Below are positions 1 through 7,916 of a DNA stretch of 48,863 nucleotides, one piece after another. The position numbers and the translations under genes were made by a program. Source of the DNA: Verrucomicrobiota bacterium (lineage in GTDB: Bacteria > Verrucomicrobiota > Verrucomicrobiia > Limisphaerales > Pedosphaeraceae); assembly GCA_021325145.1 (NCBI GenBank), contig JAJPHR010000043.1, positions 1-48,863 of the forward strand, given 5' to 3'. Position 1 is the stretch's first letter; the number at the start of each line of letters is the position of its first letter. Below the pieces are notes generated by a model that had not been told where the DNA came from, ran no database searches, and was given only the letters and a program-made list of their open reading frames with translations.

Positions 1-106
1 CGATTTCCAAATCGGCAGCGCGTCGAAGCCTCGGGAGCGCCGGAAGGTTCGTCCAGCCAGCGGGTTTGGAAACCCGCGATACAGCAGACTTGGAAGTCTG
101 CGCTAC
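1..106. repeat. Composite palindromic repeat, copy 1 (partial at window edge)
   Basis: A REPIN-like unit made of consecutive small palindromes: CGATTTCCAAATCGG, CGGGTTTGGAAACCCG and GACTTGGAAGTC, ending in GCGCTAC. The first palindrome found in complete copies (GCAGGTTTCCAAACCTGC) is missing because the window starts inside the unit. It is followed, after a 24-bp spacer ending in CTTCCACTT, by a complete second copy. The nearby RAYT gene suggests which protein mobilises it. Confidence 0.8.
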
Positions 107-130
107 CTCCAGAGCGCCCAGCTTCCACTT

Positions 131-268
131 GTAGCGCAGGTTTCCAAACCTGCTGTGTCGCCGATTTCCAAATCGGCAGCGCGTCGAAGCCTCGGGGAGC
201 GCCGGAAGGTTCGTCCAGCCAGCGGGTTTGGAAACCCGCGATACAGCAGACTTGGAAGTCTGCGCTAC
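131..268. repeat. Composite palindromic repeat, copy 2 (complete)
   Basis: A complete ~138-bp unit. It opens with GTAGCGCAGGTTTCCAAACC and closes with GAAGTCTGCGCTAC, so its outer ends GTAGCGC/GCGCTAC are themselves inverted. Four internal palindromes share a TTTCCAAA or TTGGAA core. It lies 40 bp beyond the stop codon of the RAYT gene. Copies 1-2 and 3-4 flank the transposase symmetrically as two-unit arrays. Confidence 0.85.
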
Positions 269-308
269 GTTGCAGCGTTCGGACATACTCCTGGATCAGT
301 AATCCCGG

Positions 309-1031
309 TTACTTCCCATCCTGTGAGGCGCTGCTCCACAGCCAGTCCTCCGGGCACGCGCAGAGACGGGCGCTCACAGGATTGTTCCGGATGTAACGCG
401 AAATTCGCGCCCGTTCGTCATCGCTGCGAATCCAATGGCTGTAAGATTCCGGCTGCCAGAACGGTTCCTCGCCCAATCCAAGGATCCTCTTCGCACGGCG
501 CGAGGAGAATTGTTTCCACGATTTCAAAATGTCACTCAAGAGGTGATTTGGCATCGGCCAGACGATGGCGTGAACATGGTTGGGCATCACCACCCAATCC
601 TGTAGCAAATACCGGCTCTCATGGAAATAGCGCATCGCATCCACGGCAAGCACCGCAATATCCGCCCGACGCAGATGACAGGCGCCTGTGCCCCGATCAA
701 GATAGCGTTCCACTTTCCGGCTGAAGTCGCGCTTGATTTCTTCCTCCGAGTCAGCAATCGGTTCACGACGCCTGGCAAAATCTGCCAGGCGGCGCAGGCG
801 CTCGGCCTTCTCACGTTCGAAGCCCAATAGCACTTCCCCAGGCAACGAGTCGGCCAGGCGGAACGTGACGAAATAGGAGGCGCCTTCCCGTTTGACGTGA
901 GGCAGGTAGCCGCGCGTGTGGATGCCGGAGCGTAGCGGATTGGCGGAGTGATCCTTCGCTCCGCTGGCGCGAAGCTGATAGCGCGCCCGTTCCAAGCCGC
1001 GATTCGGCTCGCCCAGTCTATGCGGCTGCAT
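309..1031 (-). CDS. REP-associated tyrosine transposase (RAYT, Y1/IS200-like)
   Basis: A single-strand DNA transposase-like protein of 240 residues, expected to nick and move REP-type palindromes. What is seen: the HUH metal-binding pair H152/H154 in MPNHVHAIVW, a candidate catalytic tyrosine Y197 in the segment ESYSHWIR, and the family-typical N-terminal HTRGYLPHVKREG and YFVTFRLADSLP segments. The C-terminal YIRNNPV motif is also characteristic of RAYTs. About 34 residues precede the conserved start region, so the true start could lie further in, but no better start with a Shine-Dalgarno sequence is evident. The gene stands alone, flanked on both sides by two-copy arrays of the composite palindromic repeat, the arrangement expected of a RAYT and its substrate. 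The open frame is intact, so it may be functional. Confidence 0.9.
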   Translation of the reverse strand: MQPHRLGEPNRGLERARYQLRASGAKDHSANPLRSGIHTRGYLPHVKREGASYFVTFRLADSLPGEVLLGFEREKAERLRRLADFARRREPIADSEEEIKRDFSRKVERYLDRGTGACHLRRADIAVLAVDAMRYFHESRYLLQDWVVMPNHVHAIVWPMPNHLLSDILKSWKQFSSRRAKRILGLGEEPFWQPESYSHWIRSDDERARISRYIRNNPVSARLCACPEDWLWSSASQDGK

Positions 1032-1103
1032 GGGACGAAAGTCTCAAATGTCCGCGCCAAAAGCGAGCCCCAGCTTTGCGACGCAGCGCATCCGAACCTG
1101 GAC

Positions 1104-1241
1104 GTAGCGCAGGTTTCCAAACCTGCCGTATCGCCGATTTCCAAATCGGCAGCGCGTCGAAGCCTCGGGGAGCGCCGGAAGGTTCGTCCAGCTAGCGGCT
1201 TTGGAAACCCGCGACACAGCAGACTTGGAAGTCTGCGCTAC
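1104..1241. repeat. Composite palindromic repeat, copy 3 (complete)
   Basis: Nearly identical to the copy at 131-268, with the same orientation, the same four palindromes and GTAGCGC/GCGCTAC ends. It starts 73 bp upstream of the RAYT start codon. Differences are scattered single bases, such as CCGTATCGC for CTGTGTCGC. Confidence 0.85.
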
Positions 1242-1264
1242 CCCCAAGCATCCGCCTTCCACTT

Positions 1265-1346
1265 GTAGCGCAGGTTTCCAAACCTGCCGTGTCGCCGATT
1301 TCCAAATCGGCAGCGCGTGGAAGCCTCGGGAGCGCCGGAAGGTTCG
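1265..1346. repeat. Composite palindromic repeat, copy 4 (right half lost)
   Basis: Starts with GTAGCGCAGGTTTCCAAACC and contains the second palindrome CGATTTCCAAATCGG. It diverges after GGAAGGTTCG, so the two right-hand palindromes are missing. It is separated from copy 3 by a 23-bp spacer ending in CTTCCACTT, the same spacer type as between copies 1 and 2. The remaining 1347-1433 shows no gene. Confidence 0.8.
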
Positions 1347-1433
1347 CCACCGCGCCTTGACGCGCCGAAGCACCCGGGATTTCCGTTCGCATACCTCCCA
1401 TAATTCACCTATTCGTAGTTACAATTCCACTCC

Positions 1434-2609
1434 TTAAACCGACTTCAAAGCCGCAATCACCGGCAGCCGCGAAGCCCGCAGCGACGGCAGCAAACTGCCC
1501 AGTACTCCGACCGCCAGCGAGAAACCCAGCGCCTTCAACAGCAACACCGGCGTGATCTGGAATTGAAACACCGTTTCCCCCCACGTTTGAAAATTCAACG
1601 TGCCGAAGGAATGATTGTGCAGGACCACCACAAACACCACGGACAGCAGACAGCCGAGCAACCCGCCCAGCATCGATAACAGCGCGCCTTCAAGCAGAAA
1701 ACTCGCCAGCACCGCGCGACGCCTGAAGCCCAGCACGCGCAAAGTTCCAATTTCCCGCGTGCGCGCGCCCACCGTCGCGTACATCGTGTTCATCGCGGCA
1801 AAGATCGCGCCGATGGACATCGCCGTCGCCAGAAAGTTCCCCAAAAACCGGATGGGCGCGGCGGCTTTCGTCTGTGCGCTGTAATAATCTGTTTCCGGCA
1901 GCGCCTGCAGCGGCAACCGCTTGTCGGTTTCGATGTGTTTGGCCAGTTCCTTGCCCGCCGCTTCGTCGGTGACCCGAAGCAGCACGCTGGAATAATGCTC
2001 GCGCTCAAAAATCGAGCGCGCCTCGTCCGCATCCATCCACACTTCGGAATCGAAGGCAGTGTTGCCCCCGTCCATGATGCCCACCACGGTCAATTCCTTG
2101 CCGCTGCCGCGGAACCGGCCGCCGATTTCGAAATTGGCGAACCGCGAGGACATTCTCTGAGTCACGACCACTTCGCGCTTGCCCGGCGTGAACCAGCGGC
2201 CCGCAACCAGCTTCACCTGCGGCCGCAATGCCAGGCCCAGGGGTGAAATGCCGCGAACCAGCACGTTCGCCTCCCCGCTGCCATCGCGCCGGGGCAGACT
2301 GAACAAAACGATCACGTCCGGCGAGATCAATGGCCGGCCTTTTTCGTCGCGGGCGATCTGGGGCAGATAATTGATCAGCTTCACCTGCTCGCGCAAGACC
2401 TGGCTGCTGGACTCCGCCGTTGAACCTTTGCGCACCACCATCATGTTGCGCGGATCGCCGGTATTCTGGCTGGATTTGGCCAACCCCACCGCCATCGCCT
2501 GCATCACCGCATAGACCGCCACCACCAGCGCGATGCCCAAAATTGTAAACAGCGTGGACCGCCATCGGACCAACACATTTCGCAAATTGTAGTTGAGAGG
2601 GAGCGCCAT
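1434..2609 (-). CDS. ABC transporter permease, MacB/FtsX type (second of pair)
   Basis: A 391-residue integral membrane subunit of an ABC exporter. The topology is that of the MacB/FtsX family: one N-terminal membrane helix (about residues 16-40, near STLFTILGIALVVAVYAVMQ), a large extracytoplasmic domain of about 220 residues, then three C-terminal helices. The segment TREIGTLRVLGFRRR before the penultimate helices is the cytoplasmic coupling motif of this family. It starts one base after the stop of the upstream permease gene, so the two are translated together and probably form a heterodimer. The cognate ATPase is encoded just upstream. The substrate cannot be told; members export lipoproteins, antibiotics, peptides or act as mechanotransmitters. 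Confidence 0.88.
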   Translation of the reverse strand: MALPLNYNLRNVLVRWRSTLFTILGIALVVAVYAVMQAMAVGLAKSSQNTGDPRNMMVVRKGSTAESSSQVLREQVKLINYLPQIARDEKGRPLISPDVIVLFSLPRRDGSGEANVLVRGISPLGLALRPQVKLVAGRWFTPGKREVVVTQRMSSRFANFEIGGRFRGSGKELTVVGIMDGGNTAFDSEVWMDADEARSIFEREHYSSVLLRVTDEAAGKELAKHIETDKRLPLQALPETDYYSAQTKAAAPIRFLGNFLATAMSIGAIFAAMNTMYATVGARTREIGTLRVLGFRRRAVLASFLLEGALLSMLGGLLGCLLSVVFVVVLHNHSFGTLNFQTWGETVFQFQITPVLLLKALGFSLAVGVLGSLLPSLRASRLPVIAALKSV

Positions 2610-2610
2610 G

Positions 2611-3756
2611 TTAATCCAGCGTCTTCAATCCTGTCACCACGCTCGTCCGCGCCACGGACAACGCCGGCGCAAGGCTGGCCACGATCCCCAACCCCGCCGC
2701 CACCAGCGCGGCAGTTCCCAGAATCTTGGGTGTGACCTCGAACGTAATGAAAATCCCGTTGGTCATTTTCGAAATGTTCCCGTAAGTGAACAGCAGGTAA
2801 GCGCCACCCGCGCCGAGCAAGGCCCCGCCGATCGCCAGGGCAAAGCTCTCCGCCAGGATAAACGCGAACAACTCCCGCCGGCGAAAACCGAGCGCCTTGA
2901 GCACCGCCAGTTCCCGGAACCGCTCGCGGATGGCCATGCTCATCGTGCTCGCCGAAACCAGCACCAGCGTAAACACCACCACCGTGCAAATCGCGCCCAC
3001 CAGCAGCTTGATGTTGCCCCACATGGAAATGAAACTGAGTTGAAACGCGCGCTCCGTCTCCGCGCGCACTTCCGCCGAAGTGTTCGCGAACGTCTGGTTG
3101 ATGGCCGCCGTGATCCGCGGCATGTCCTCCGCCGAGCGCGCCTTCACCCACCACATTCCCACCGTGCCCAGTTCCCCCGTCGCTTCATCAAAATATTTGT
3201 GATGAAACAGCATGTTGCGATCATCGATCGTGCCCGAATAAATGCCCGCGATTTTAAACTCCAGCGTCACCGGATAAATCGTGCTGGCCAGCATGATGTG
3301 ATCACCAATCTTGAGGTGGTATTTTTCCGCCGTCAGCTTGCCAATGATGCACGCGCGCATGTCCTTTTGAAACGCCTCGTATTGGTCGTCCGGCATTTTG
3401 AATTCGCTGAAGAGAAGCCGCAGCTTGCTGGGATCCATCGCAAACTGGGCGAACGTGGTCAGTTCCTCGTTCTTGAAACTGCCGCCAAACCACGTAAACG
3501 GCGAGACGGCTTCCACCCCGGGAATCCGCTCGATGATCGCCCGCTGCCGCGCCGGCAAGGGATTCGCCAGCGAAACCTTGTTCCGCACCACCACCCGCAA
3601 CGCCGCGCCAATGTCCTCCGGCGGCAGCGTCAATTCGCGCAACGCCACCAACAACGTCACCAGCAGGAACAAACTGACCGCCACGCTCAGAACCGAGAGC
3701 GTCGCGCGCCGCTTGTTCCGCAGCGCATTCTTCAAAATGAAAGTTCCAACCGTCAT
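2611..3756 (-). CDS. ABC transporter permease, MacB/FtsX type (first of pair)
   Basis: A 381-residue permease with the same plan as its downstream partner: an N-terminal helix around RRATLSVLSVAVSLFLLVTL, a periplasmic domain, then three C-terminal helices. The coupling segment reads RERFRELAVLKALGFRRRE. I place the start at the ATG of MTVGTFILKNALRNKRR; an in-frame TTG five codons earlier is possible. Neither has a clear Shine-Dalgarno sequence, which may mean coupling to the upstream ATPase gene despite the ~130-bp gap. Together with the other permease it forms the membrane part of a MacB-like exporter. No periplasmic adaptor (MacA-like) gene is adjacent, unlike in the E. coli macAB system. 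Confidence 0.87.
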   Translation of the reverse strand: MTVGTFILKNALRNKRRATLSVLSVAVSLFLLVTLLVALRELTLPPEDIGAALRVVVRNKVSLANPLPARQRAIIERIPGVEAVSPFTWFGGSFKNEELTTFAQFAMDPSKLRLLFSEFKMPDDQYEAFQKDMRACIIGKLTAEKYHLKIGDHIMLASTIYPVTLEFKIAGIYSGTIDDRNMLFHHKYFDEATGELGTVGMWWVKARSAEDMPRITAAINQTFANTSAEVRAETERAFQLSFISMWGNIKLLVGAICTVVVFTLVLVSASTMSMAIRERFRELAVLKALGFRRRELFAFILAESFALAIGGALLGAGGAYLLFTYGNISKMTNGIFITFEVTPKILGTAALVAAGLGIVASLAPALSVARTSVVTGLKTLD

Positions 3757-3890
3757 TGGGGAAGAGTCCAAGGTCGGGAAGCTGGCCCGGTAAAATGCCT
3801 TCCAACCCCGGCGGGGTCGTGTCCTGCCGCCGGCTCATTTGTGCTCCATTCTTTTCGCAGCATATTCGACCTTGGATCCTGGACTGGCCT

Positions 3891-4568
3891 TTAATTTGTT
3901 AATTCGCCTTTTTCGAGATGGATTGACCGCGACCCGAACGCCGCCGCCTTCGGATCATGCGTCACCATGATGACTGTTTTCCCTGCGGTTTTGCTTAACG
4001 TTTGCAGAATGCCCAACACCTCCTGGGCCGAGTGAGAATCAAGATTGCCGGTCGGCTCATCGGCCACCACAAGACTCGGCGAAGTAACCAGCGCCCGCGC
4101 AATGGCCACTCTTTGTTCCTGTCCGCCCGAAAGCTGGCGGGGCAAATGATGCGTGCGATCACCCAGGCCGACCAAATCAAGCGCCGTATTCACCTGGTGC
4201 CGCCGTTGCTTGCGGCTGAGCCGCGTCAACAGCAGCGGCAACTCCACATTCTCATACGCCGTCAGCACCGGAATAAGATTGAACGTCTGAAACACGAAAC
4301 CAACATTTTGATTCCGCCAATCCGCCAGTTGCGATTCGTTCAACCGCGCCACATCAATTCCCTGGACACGGCATTCACCGCTGGTGGGCCGATCGACCCC
4401 CGCGATAATGTGCAGCAGCGTCGATTTCCCCGAACCCGATGGCCCCATCAACGTAAGAAACTCGCCGGAACGTATGTCCACGGAAATATTATTCAGCGCG
4501 GTGACATTGATCTCTCCCTGCTGATAAATCTTCGACAGACTCCTGATCGTGACAATGTTTTCGGTCAT
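3891..4568 (-). CDS. ABC transporter ATP-binding protein, LolD/MacB type
   Basis: The nucleotide-binding subunit (225 residues) powering the two permeases that follow. Seen: Walker [11 protein letters not shown]-loop in [13 protein letters not shown], signature [15 protein letters not shown], Walker [13 protein letters not shown], and the H-loop MVTHDP. The NLD after the Walker B glutamate and the FNLIP segment are typical of the LolD/MacB/FtsE branch. The open frame extends 29 codons upstream, but the ATG of [10 protein letters not shown] is preceded by ACGGGGGA and matches the family start, so I use it. Gene order ATPase-permease-permease on one strand indicates an operon. Confidence 0.92.
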   Translation of the reverse strand: MTENIVTIRSLSKIYQQGEINVTALNNISVDIRSGEFLTLMGPSGSGKSTLLHIIAGVDRPTSGECRVQGIDVARLNESQLADWRNQNVGFVFQTFNLIPVLTAYENVELPLLLTRLSRKQRRHQVNTALDLVGLGDRTHHLPRQLSGGQEQRVAIARALVTSPSLVVADEPTGNLDSHSAQEVLGILQTLSKTAGKTVIMVTHDPKAAAFGSRSIHLEKGELTN

Positions 4569-4629
4569 TCCCCCGTAAGCATAATGGAGGGCCGTCGGAT
4601 TGCAAAGCAACCTGCAATCACTGCGGAAA

Positions 4630-4647
4630 GCAGAGCTCCAGCTCTGC
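4630..4647. repeat. Perfect 8-bp-arm hairpin GCAGAGCT/AGCTCTGC
   Basis: An inverted repeat with arms GCAGAGCT and AGCTCTGC separated by CC. It lies between the esterase stop (4688) and the ABC ATPase start (4568), both on the minus strand. A degenerate relative occurs at 15142-15157 (GCAGAGCTCCTGCTCT). No T-tract follows on the minus strand, so it is more likely a REP-like element than an intrinsic terminator. Confidence 0.6.
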
Positions 4648-4687
4648 GAGGCCACTTTTTAGGTTCGGAAACTCTACGCTCCCAAAA

Positions 4688-5563
4688 TCACTTTACAAAC
4701 CCCTGCTCCTTCAACCAAAACGCACAATCCTTGGCCCAGGGATGAAGTTTTGCGGGATCATACTCATGCACCCCCAGGCCGATGCCATGCGGGCCCTTCT
4801 CATAAATATGCAAGGCAAACGGCACTCCGACGCGTTGCAATGCCGCCGCGAACTCCAGAGTATTCTCGACCGGAACGGCCTTATCTTCCGAAGTATGAAA
4901 CAGAAAACACGGCGGCGTATCTTTCGTGACGTGCTTTTCATTCGAGAATTCCTCGACCAATTCCGGCGCGGGATTCGCGCCCAGCAGGTTTTGTTTCGAA
5001 CCACCGTGAGTTTTCGCGCCCATCGTAATAACGGGATAGCACAAGATACCAATGTCCGGCCGCGAACTCTGGCGCTCAATCGGATCGGTTGCGTCCGGTT
5101 TGCCGGCATCGAAATGAGTCAGGAGCGTGGACGTCAGATGCCCGCCGGCGGACGACCCCATCAAACCAATCCGTTTCGGATCGAGCTTCCACTCGGCGGC
5201 ATGGGCGCGCACCAATCGCACCGCGCGGCTCACATCCTGCAACATCGCGGGATGGTGGTACGCGGGCGCCAGCCGGTATTTGAGGACAAAGGCGGCCACG
5301 CCCTGGTCATTCAACCATTCGGCGTAGGTCTTCCCCTCATGCGGCGCGAGATGCGCATAACCCCCGCCCGGACAAATCACCATCGCCGCGCCCGTTGCCG
5401 TGGCCGGATCAGGCCAGAACGGCGTCAGCGTGGGAATGTCCTTGTCCTCCGTGCCGAGTGCGCCCGGCGCGCCCTCCGGCCATAACGGCAGCGGATTGGT
5501 TGGTTGGGCCTGCACAATGAGCGTGAACAGAAAGACCGCGAGCAAGGTGAATAGAAGTTTCAT
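4688..5563 (-). CDS. Secreted alpha/beta hydrolase (BD-FAE/acetyl-esterase type)
   Basis: A 291-residue esterase-like enzyme, exported. The first ~20 residues (MKLLFTLLAVFLFTLIVQAQ) are a clear signal peptide, which fixes the start at 5563 rather than at the longer frame. The oxyanion region CPGGGY and the nucleophile elbow GSSAGG give the catalytic serine. The aspartate is expected in HTSEDKAVP and the histidine in KGPHGIG. The WPEGAPGA opening and the GKTYAEWLNDQGVAAFVLKY segment are typical of carbohydrate-acetyl/feruloyl esterases common in Planctomycetes and Verrucomicrobia. A role in deacylating plant or algal polysaccharides is inferred. It is transcribed alone, 120 bp upstream of the ABC ATPase on the same strand. 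Confidence 0.85.
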   Translation of the reverse strand: MKLLFTLLAVFLFTLIVQAQPTNPLPLWPEGAPGALGTEDKDIPTLTPFWPDPATATGAAMVICPGGGYAHLAPHEGKTYAEWLNDQGVAAFVLKYRLAPAYHHPAMLQDVSRAVRLVRAHAAEWKLDPKRIGLMGSSAGGHLTSTLLTHFDAGKPDATDPIERQSSRPDIGILCYPVITMGAKTHGGSKQNLLGANPAPELVEEFSNEKHVTKDTPPCFLFHTSEDKAVPVENTLEFAAALQRVGVPFALHIYEKGPHGIGLGVHEYDPAKLHPWAKDCAFWLKEQGFVK

Positions 5564-5704
5564 AGTGTTGGTGGAAGAATAACCAAATGCCGACCGCTGG
5601 ACTCCAGAAAAATCGAATGCTTGCTGAACCATGGAGCTCCGTCTCCGAGGCTCGTTGATGCTTGGGTCCTTGGAGCTTGGTTCCTGGAATTTGGTGTTTC
5701 CTCG

Positions 5705-7156
5705 CTATGCGAGGACCTCTCTCACTACTTTCCCCGAAACATCCGTGAGCCGAAAGTCACGCCCGGAATGGCGGAAGGTCAATTTCTCGTGATCAAACCC
5801 AAGCAATTGCAAAATCGTCGCATGCAAATCATGCACGTGAACTTTGTCCTTCACGGCGGCGAAACCGTAATCATCTGTCGCGCCATGGACGTAGCCGCCT
5901 CGCGCGCCGCCACCCGCGAGCCACATGCTGAAGCCGTGATGATTGTGATCGCGCCCATTGATCTTCCCCGCGTTCGACCCCGGTTGGGGCAATTCCACTG
6001 TTGGAGTGCGCCCGAACTCACCGCCCCAAATTACCAGCGTGTCTTCCAGCATCCCGCGCTGTTTCAAATCCTTCAGCAGCGCGCCGATGCCCTGGTCGCA
6101 TTCCTTGGCGAGCCGACGGTGGTTGACCTCGATGTCGTCGTGGCTGTCCCAGGGCTGCCCCGCGCCATGCCAAACCTGGATGAACCTCACGCCGCGTTCC
6201 AACAACCGGCGGGCGATCAGCAACTGCCGCGCCTGGGTGCCTTCCCCGTACATCTTGCGAATGTGCTCCGGCTCCCGGCTCACGTCGAACGCATCGGTCG
6301 CGTCCATCTGCATGCGATACGCCAGTTCGAAGGACTGAATGCGCGCTTCAAGTTGCGCGTCGTCCTTGCGCTGTTGCAAGTGGCGTTCGTTGAGCTTTTG
6401 CAACAGGTCCAATTGCTGGCGCTGTTCGGGGAGCGAGGTGTAGTTGTTTTTGATGTTCTCGATCAACTCCTCGATTTTCGTTTTTTCCGAGTTGATATAC
6501 GTGCCCTGATACACGCCCGGCAGGAAACCAGACTGCCAGTTCTGGGATTCCTGAATCGGATAACCGCCCGGACACATGGAGATGAACCCCGGCAGGTTCT
6601 GGTTCTCCGAGCCCAGCCCATAGGTCACCCACGATCCAAGACTTGGGCGAATCTGCCGCGCGTCGCCGCAATTCATCAGCATCAGCGACGGTTCATGGTT
6701 CGGCACATCCGCGGCCATCGAGCGAATCACGCAGATGTCATCGATGCTTTCTGCCACGTGCGGAAAAAGCTCGCTGACTTCGATCCCGCTTTGGCCGTAC
6801 TTCTGAAATTTATAAGGCGAGGCGAACCCTGCGCCGGTTTTGCGCTCGGTGGGCAGGGTTTCCATTGGCAACGCCTTGCCGTTGTATTTGTCGAGGGCGG
6901 GTTTGGGATCGAACGTATCCACATGCGACGGGCCGCCGTTCGCAAAAATGTGGATCACGCGCCTGGCCGTGCCGCGGAACTGCGGCGCTTTGGGCAGCAG
7001 CGGAGAAACGTAACTCTCTCCGGCTTGTGCCTGGCCAATGAACCCCAGGCTGCCAAAGAGGCTGGCCAATCCGAGCGTCCCCATGCCCATGCCGCAACGG
7101 CAGAGGAACTGCCGGCGCGTCAACGCCAGATGCTCGGGATTGGGTGCGTGATTCAT
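5705..7156 (-). CDS. DUF1501 domain-containing protein, Tat-exported
   Basis: A 483-residue member of the DUF1501 family, related to the sulfatase/alkaline-phosphatase fold. Its biochemical role is unproven. The N-terminus carries a twin-arginine signal (LTRRQFLCRCGMGMG followed by a hydrophobic stretch and QAQAG), which supports the ATG at 7156. Conserved family segments are visible: HIFANGGPSHVDTFDPKP, KTGAGFASPYKF, SMAADVPNHEPS, WGGEFGRTP and GRDHNHHGF. In PVC bacteria these proteins are usually encoded beside a DUF1549/DUF1553 cytochrome-like partner. None is found here: the neighbours are an esterase and a divergent lipoprotein gene. The partner may be elsewhere or lost. Confidence 0.88.
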   Translation of the reverse strand: MNHAPNPEHLALTRRQFLCRCGMGMGTLGLASLFGSLGFIGQAQAGESYVSPLLPKAPQFRGTARRVIHIFANGGPSHVDTFDPKPALDKYNGKALPMETLPTERKTGAGFASPYKFQKYGQSGIEVSELFPHVAESIDDICVIRSMAADVPNHEPSLMLMNCGDARQIRPSLGSWVTYGLGSENQNLPGFISMCPGGYPIQESQNWQSGFLPGVYQGTYINSEKTKIEELIENIKNNYTSLPEQRQQLDLLQKLNERHLQQRKDDAQLEARIQSFELAYRMQMDATDAFDVSREPEHIRKMYGEGTQARQLLIARRLLERGVRFIQVWHGAGQPWDSHDDIEVNHRRLAKECDQGIGALLKDLKQRGMLEDTLVIWGGEFGRTPTVELPQPGSNAGKINGRDHNHHGFSMWLAGGGARGGYVHGATDDYGFAAVKDKVHVHDLHATILQLLGFDHEKLTFRHSGRDFRLTDVSGKVVREVLA

Positions 7157-7268
7157 TTTCGTCAGACTAACCGTTCCCGGCCAGTATTTCCAATCCTGTT
7201 TTGGACGCCGCAGTGATCGAAAGAATTCAAGAGATCCGCAAACAGTCCAAATCAACTTCAAGCACCGT

Positions 7269-7336
7269 GGCAGCCGGCGTGAGGAGGCTCTAATCTCCTT
7301 CGTGGAAGTTCAGAGCCTCCTTACGTCGACTGCTGC
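7269..7336. repeat. Dispersed inverted repeat (GGAGGCTCT family), copy 1
   Basis: The left arm around GGCGTGAGGAGGCTCT pairs with the right arm AGAGCCTCCTTACGTCGAC, giving an imperfect stem of about 22 bp around a 20-bp loop. It sits between divergently transcribed genes. A related copy is at 17457-17537, so this is a dispersed element. The surrounding 7157-7446 holds no gene. Confidence 0.7.
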
Positions 7337-7446
7337 AAGTTTATATTCTGGAAAGCGTCCGATCTGAGGCTCCATGCTCGACACGCCTGCTCCGCTGCCA
7401 TAAAGTTTCCAAATTTATCGGGCATAATGCTGCTGGAAGACCAGTT

Positions 7447-7758
7447 ATGCGTAAAATACTAGCGGCCGCTTTGTTAACTATCGGACTCCTTGCCGGATGC
7501 ACCTCGCTCCGGGATGCGCGCGGGCCTTCCGAAATCTGCGAGGTTCACCATGCCTTCATGCGCTCAGTGGAATTGCCGGGACCAAAAGCCGGGGTCCAGT
7601 TGCCGCCCGAGTATATCGAGACGGGAATCAAAACCTTCCCGCACGCCATGCCGGATTACCTGCCCGACAGCCGCCATCGCGTGATGCTTTTTATTTGCGA
7701 TGACTGCGTGCGCGCACAGCGAGTCTGGAAGCTGCAACACCCAGGCGCGGTGCCGTAA
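7447..7758 (+). CDS. Small lipoprotein with CxxH...CxxC motif
   Basis: A 103-residue predicted lipoprotein of unknown function. The signal peptide MRKILAAALLTIGLLAG ends in the lipobox LLAGC, with C18 as the lipidation site. The mature part carries C31-x-x-H34-H35 and C84-x-x-C87 (ICDDC), a layout that could bind a zinc or other metal ion; this is inference from spacing only. The gene is divergent from the DUF1501 gene and convergent with the ferritin-like gene, so it is transcribed alone. A CATAAT hexamer about 20 bp upstream is a possible -10 box, without a convincing -35. Confidence 0.65.
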   Translation: MRKILAAALLTIGLLAGCTSLRDARGPSEICEVHHAFMRSVELPGPKAGVQLPPEYIETGIKTFPHAMPDYLPDSRHRVMLFICDDCVRAQRVWKLQHPGAVP

Positions 7759-7797
7759 GATTGGGCCTGCCGAGCCGGGACAGCAATGTTAGCCTTG

Positions 7798-7867
7798 AAT
7801 CGTGCTCGTCCTCGGTTTTCTCTCTCTGGGGATCGAGGACGAGGACGACGACGAGCACGAGCACGAA
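7798..7867. repeat. Inverted GAC/GAG-rich microsatellite hairpin
   Basis: A degenerate trinucleotide tract on the right (GAGGACGAGGACGACGACGA followed by GCACGAGCACGAAT) faces its short complement on the left (AATCGTGCTCGTCCTCG). The result is a hairpin between the convergent lipoprotein and ferritin-like genes. The mixture GAG/GAC/CAC suggests slippage followed by mutation. It may serve as a bidirectional transcription barrier, but there is no T-tract. Confidence 0.6.
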
Positions 7868-7916
7868 TGGAGCCGAACTCCGTCAAGTCTTGGAATGCGG
7901 TGTGAAACACCGCGGG

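Noticed and set aside
309..1144. A second minus-strand frame (587-1144) overlapping the transposase
   Set aside because: Shifted shadow of the RAYT frame with no motifs; no evidence of a frameshifted fusion.
1..1346. Possible CRISPR array
   Set aside because: Units are ~138 bp, composed of multiple palindromes, with only two per array and near-identical spacers; no cas genes are nearby.
2593..3894. 433-codon plus-strand open frame
   Set aside because: Antisense to the ABC permease; the arginine/histidine-rich translation is typical of a GC-rich shadow frame, and the permease on the other strand is clear.
5621..7216. 531-codon plus-strand open frame
   Set aside because: Lies antisense to the DUF1501 gene, which has a Tat signal and family motifs; the plus-strand product has no recognisable features.
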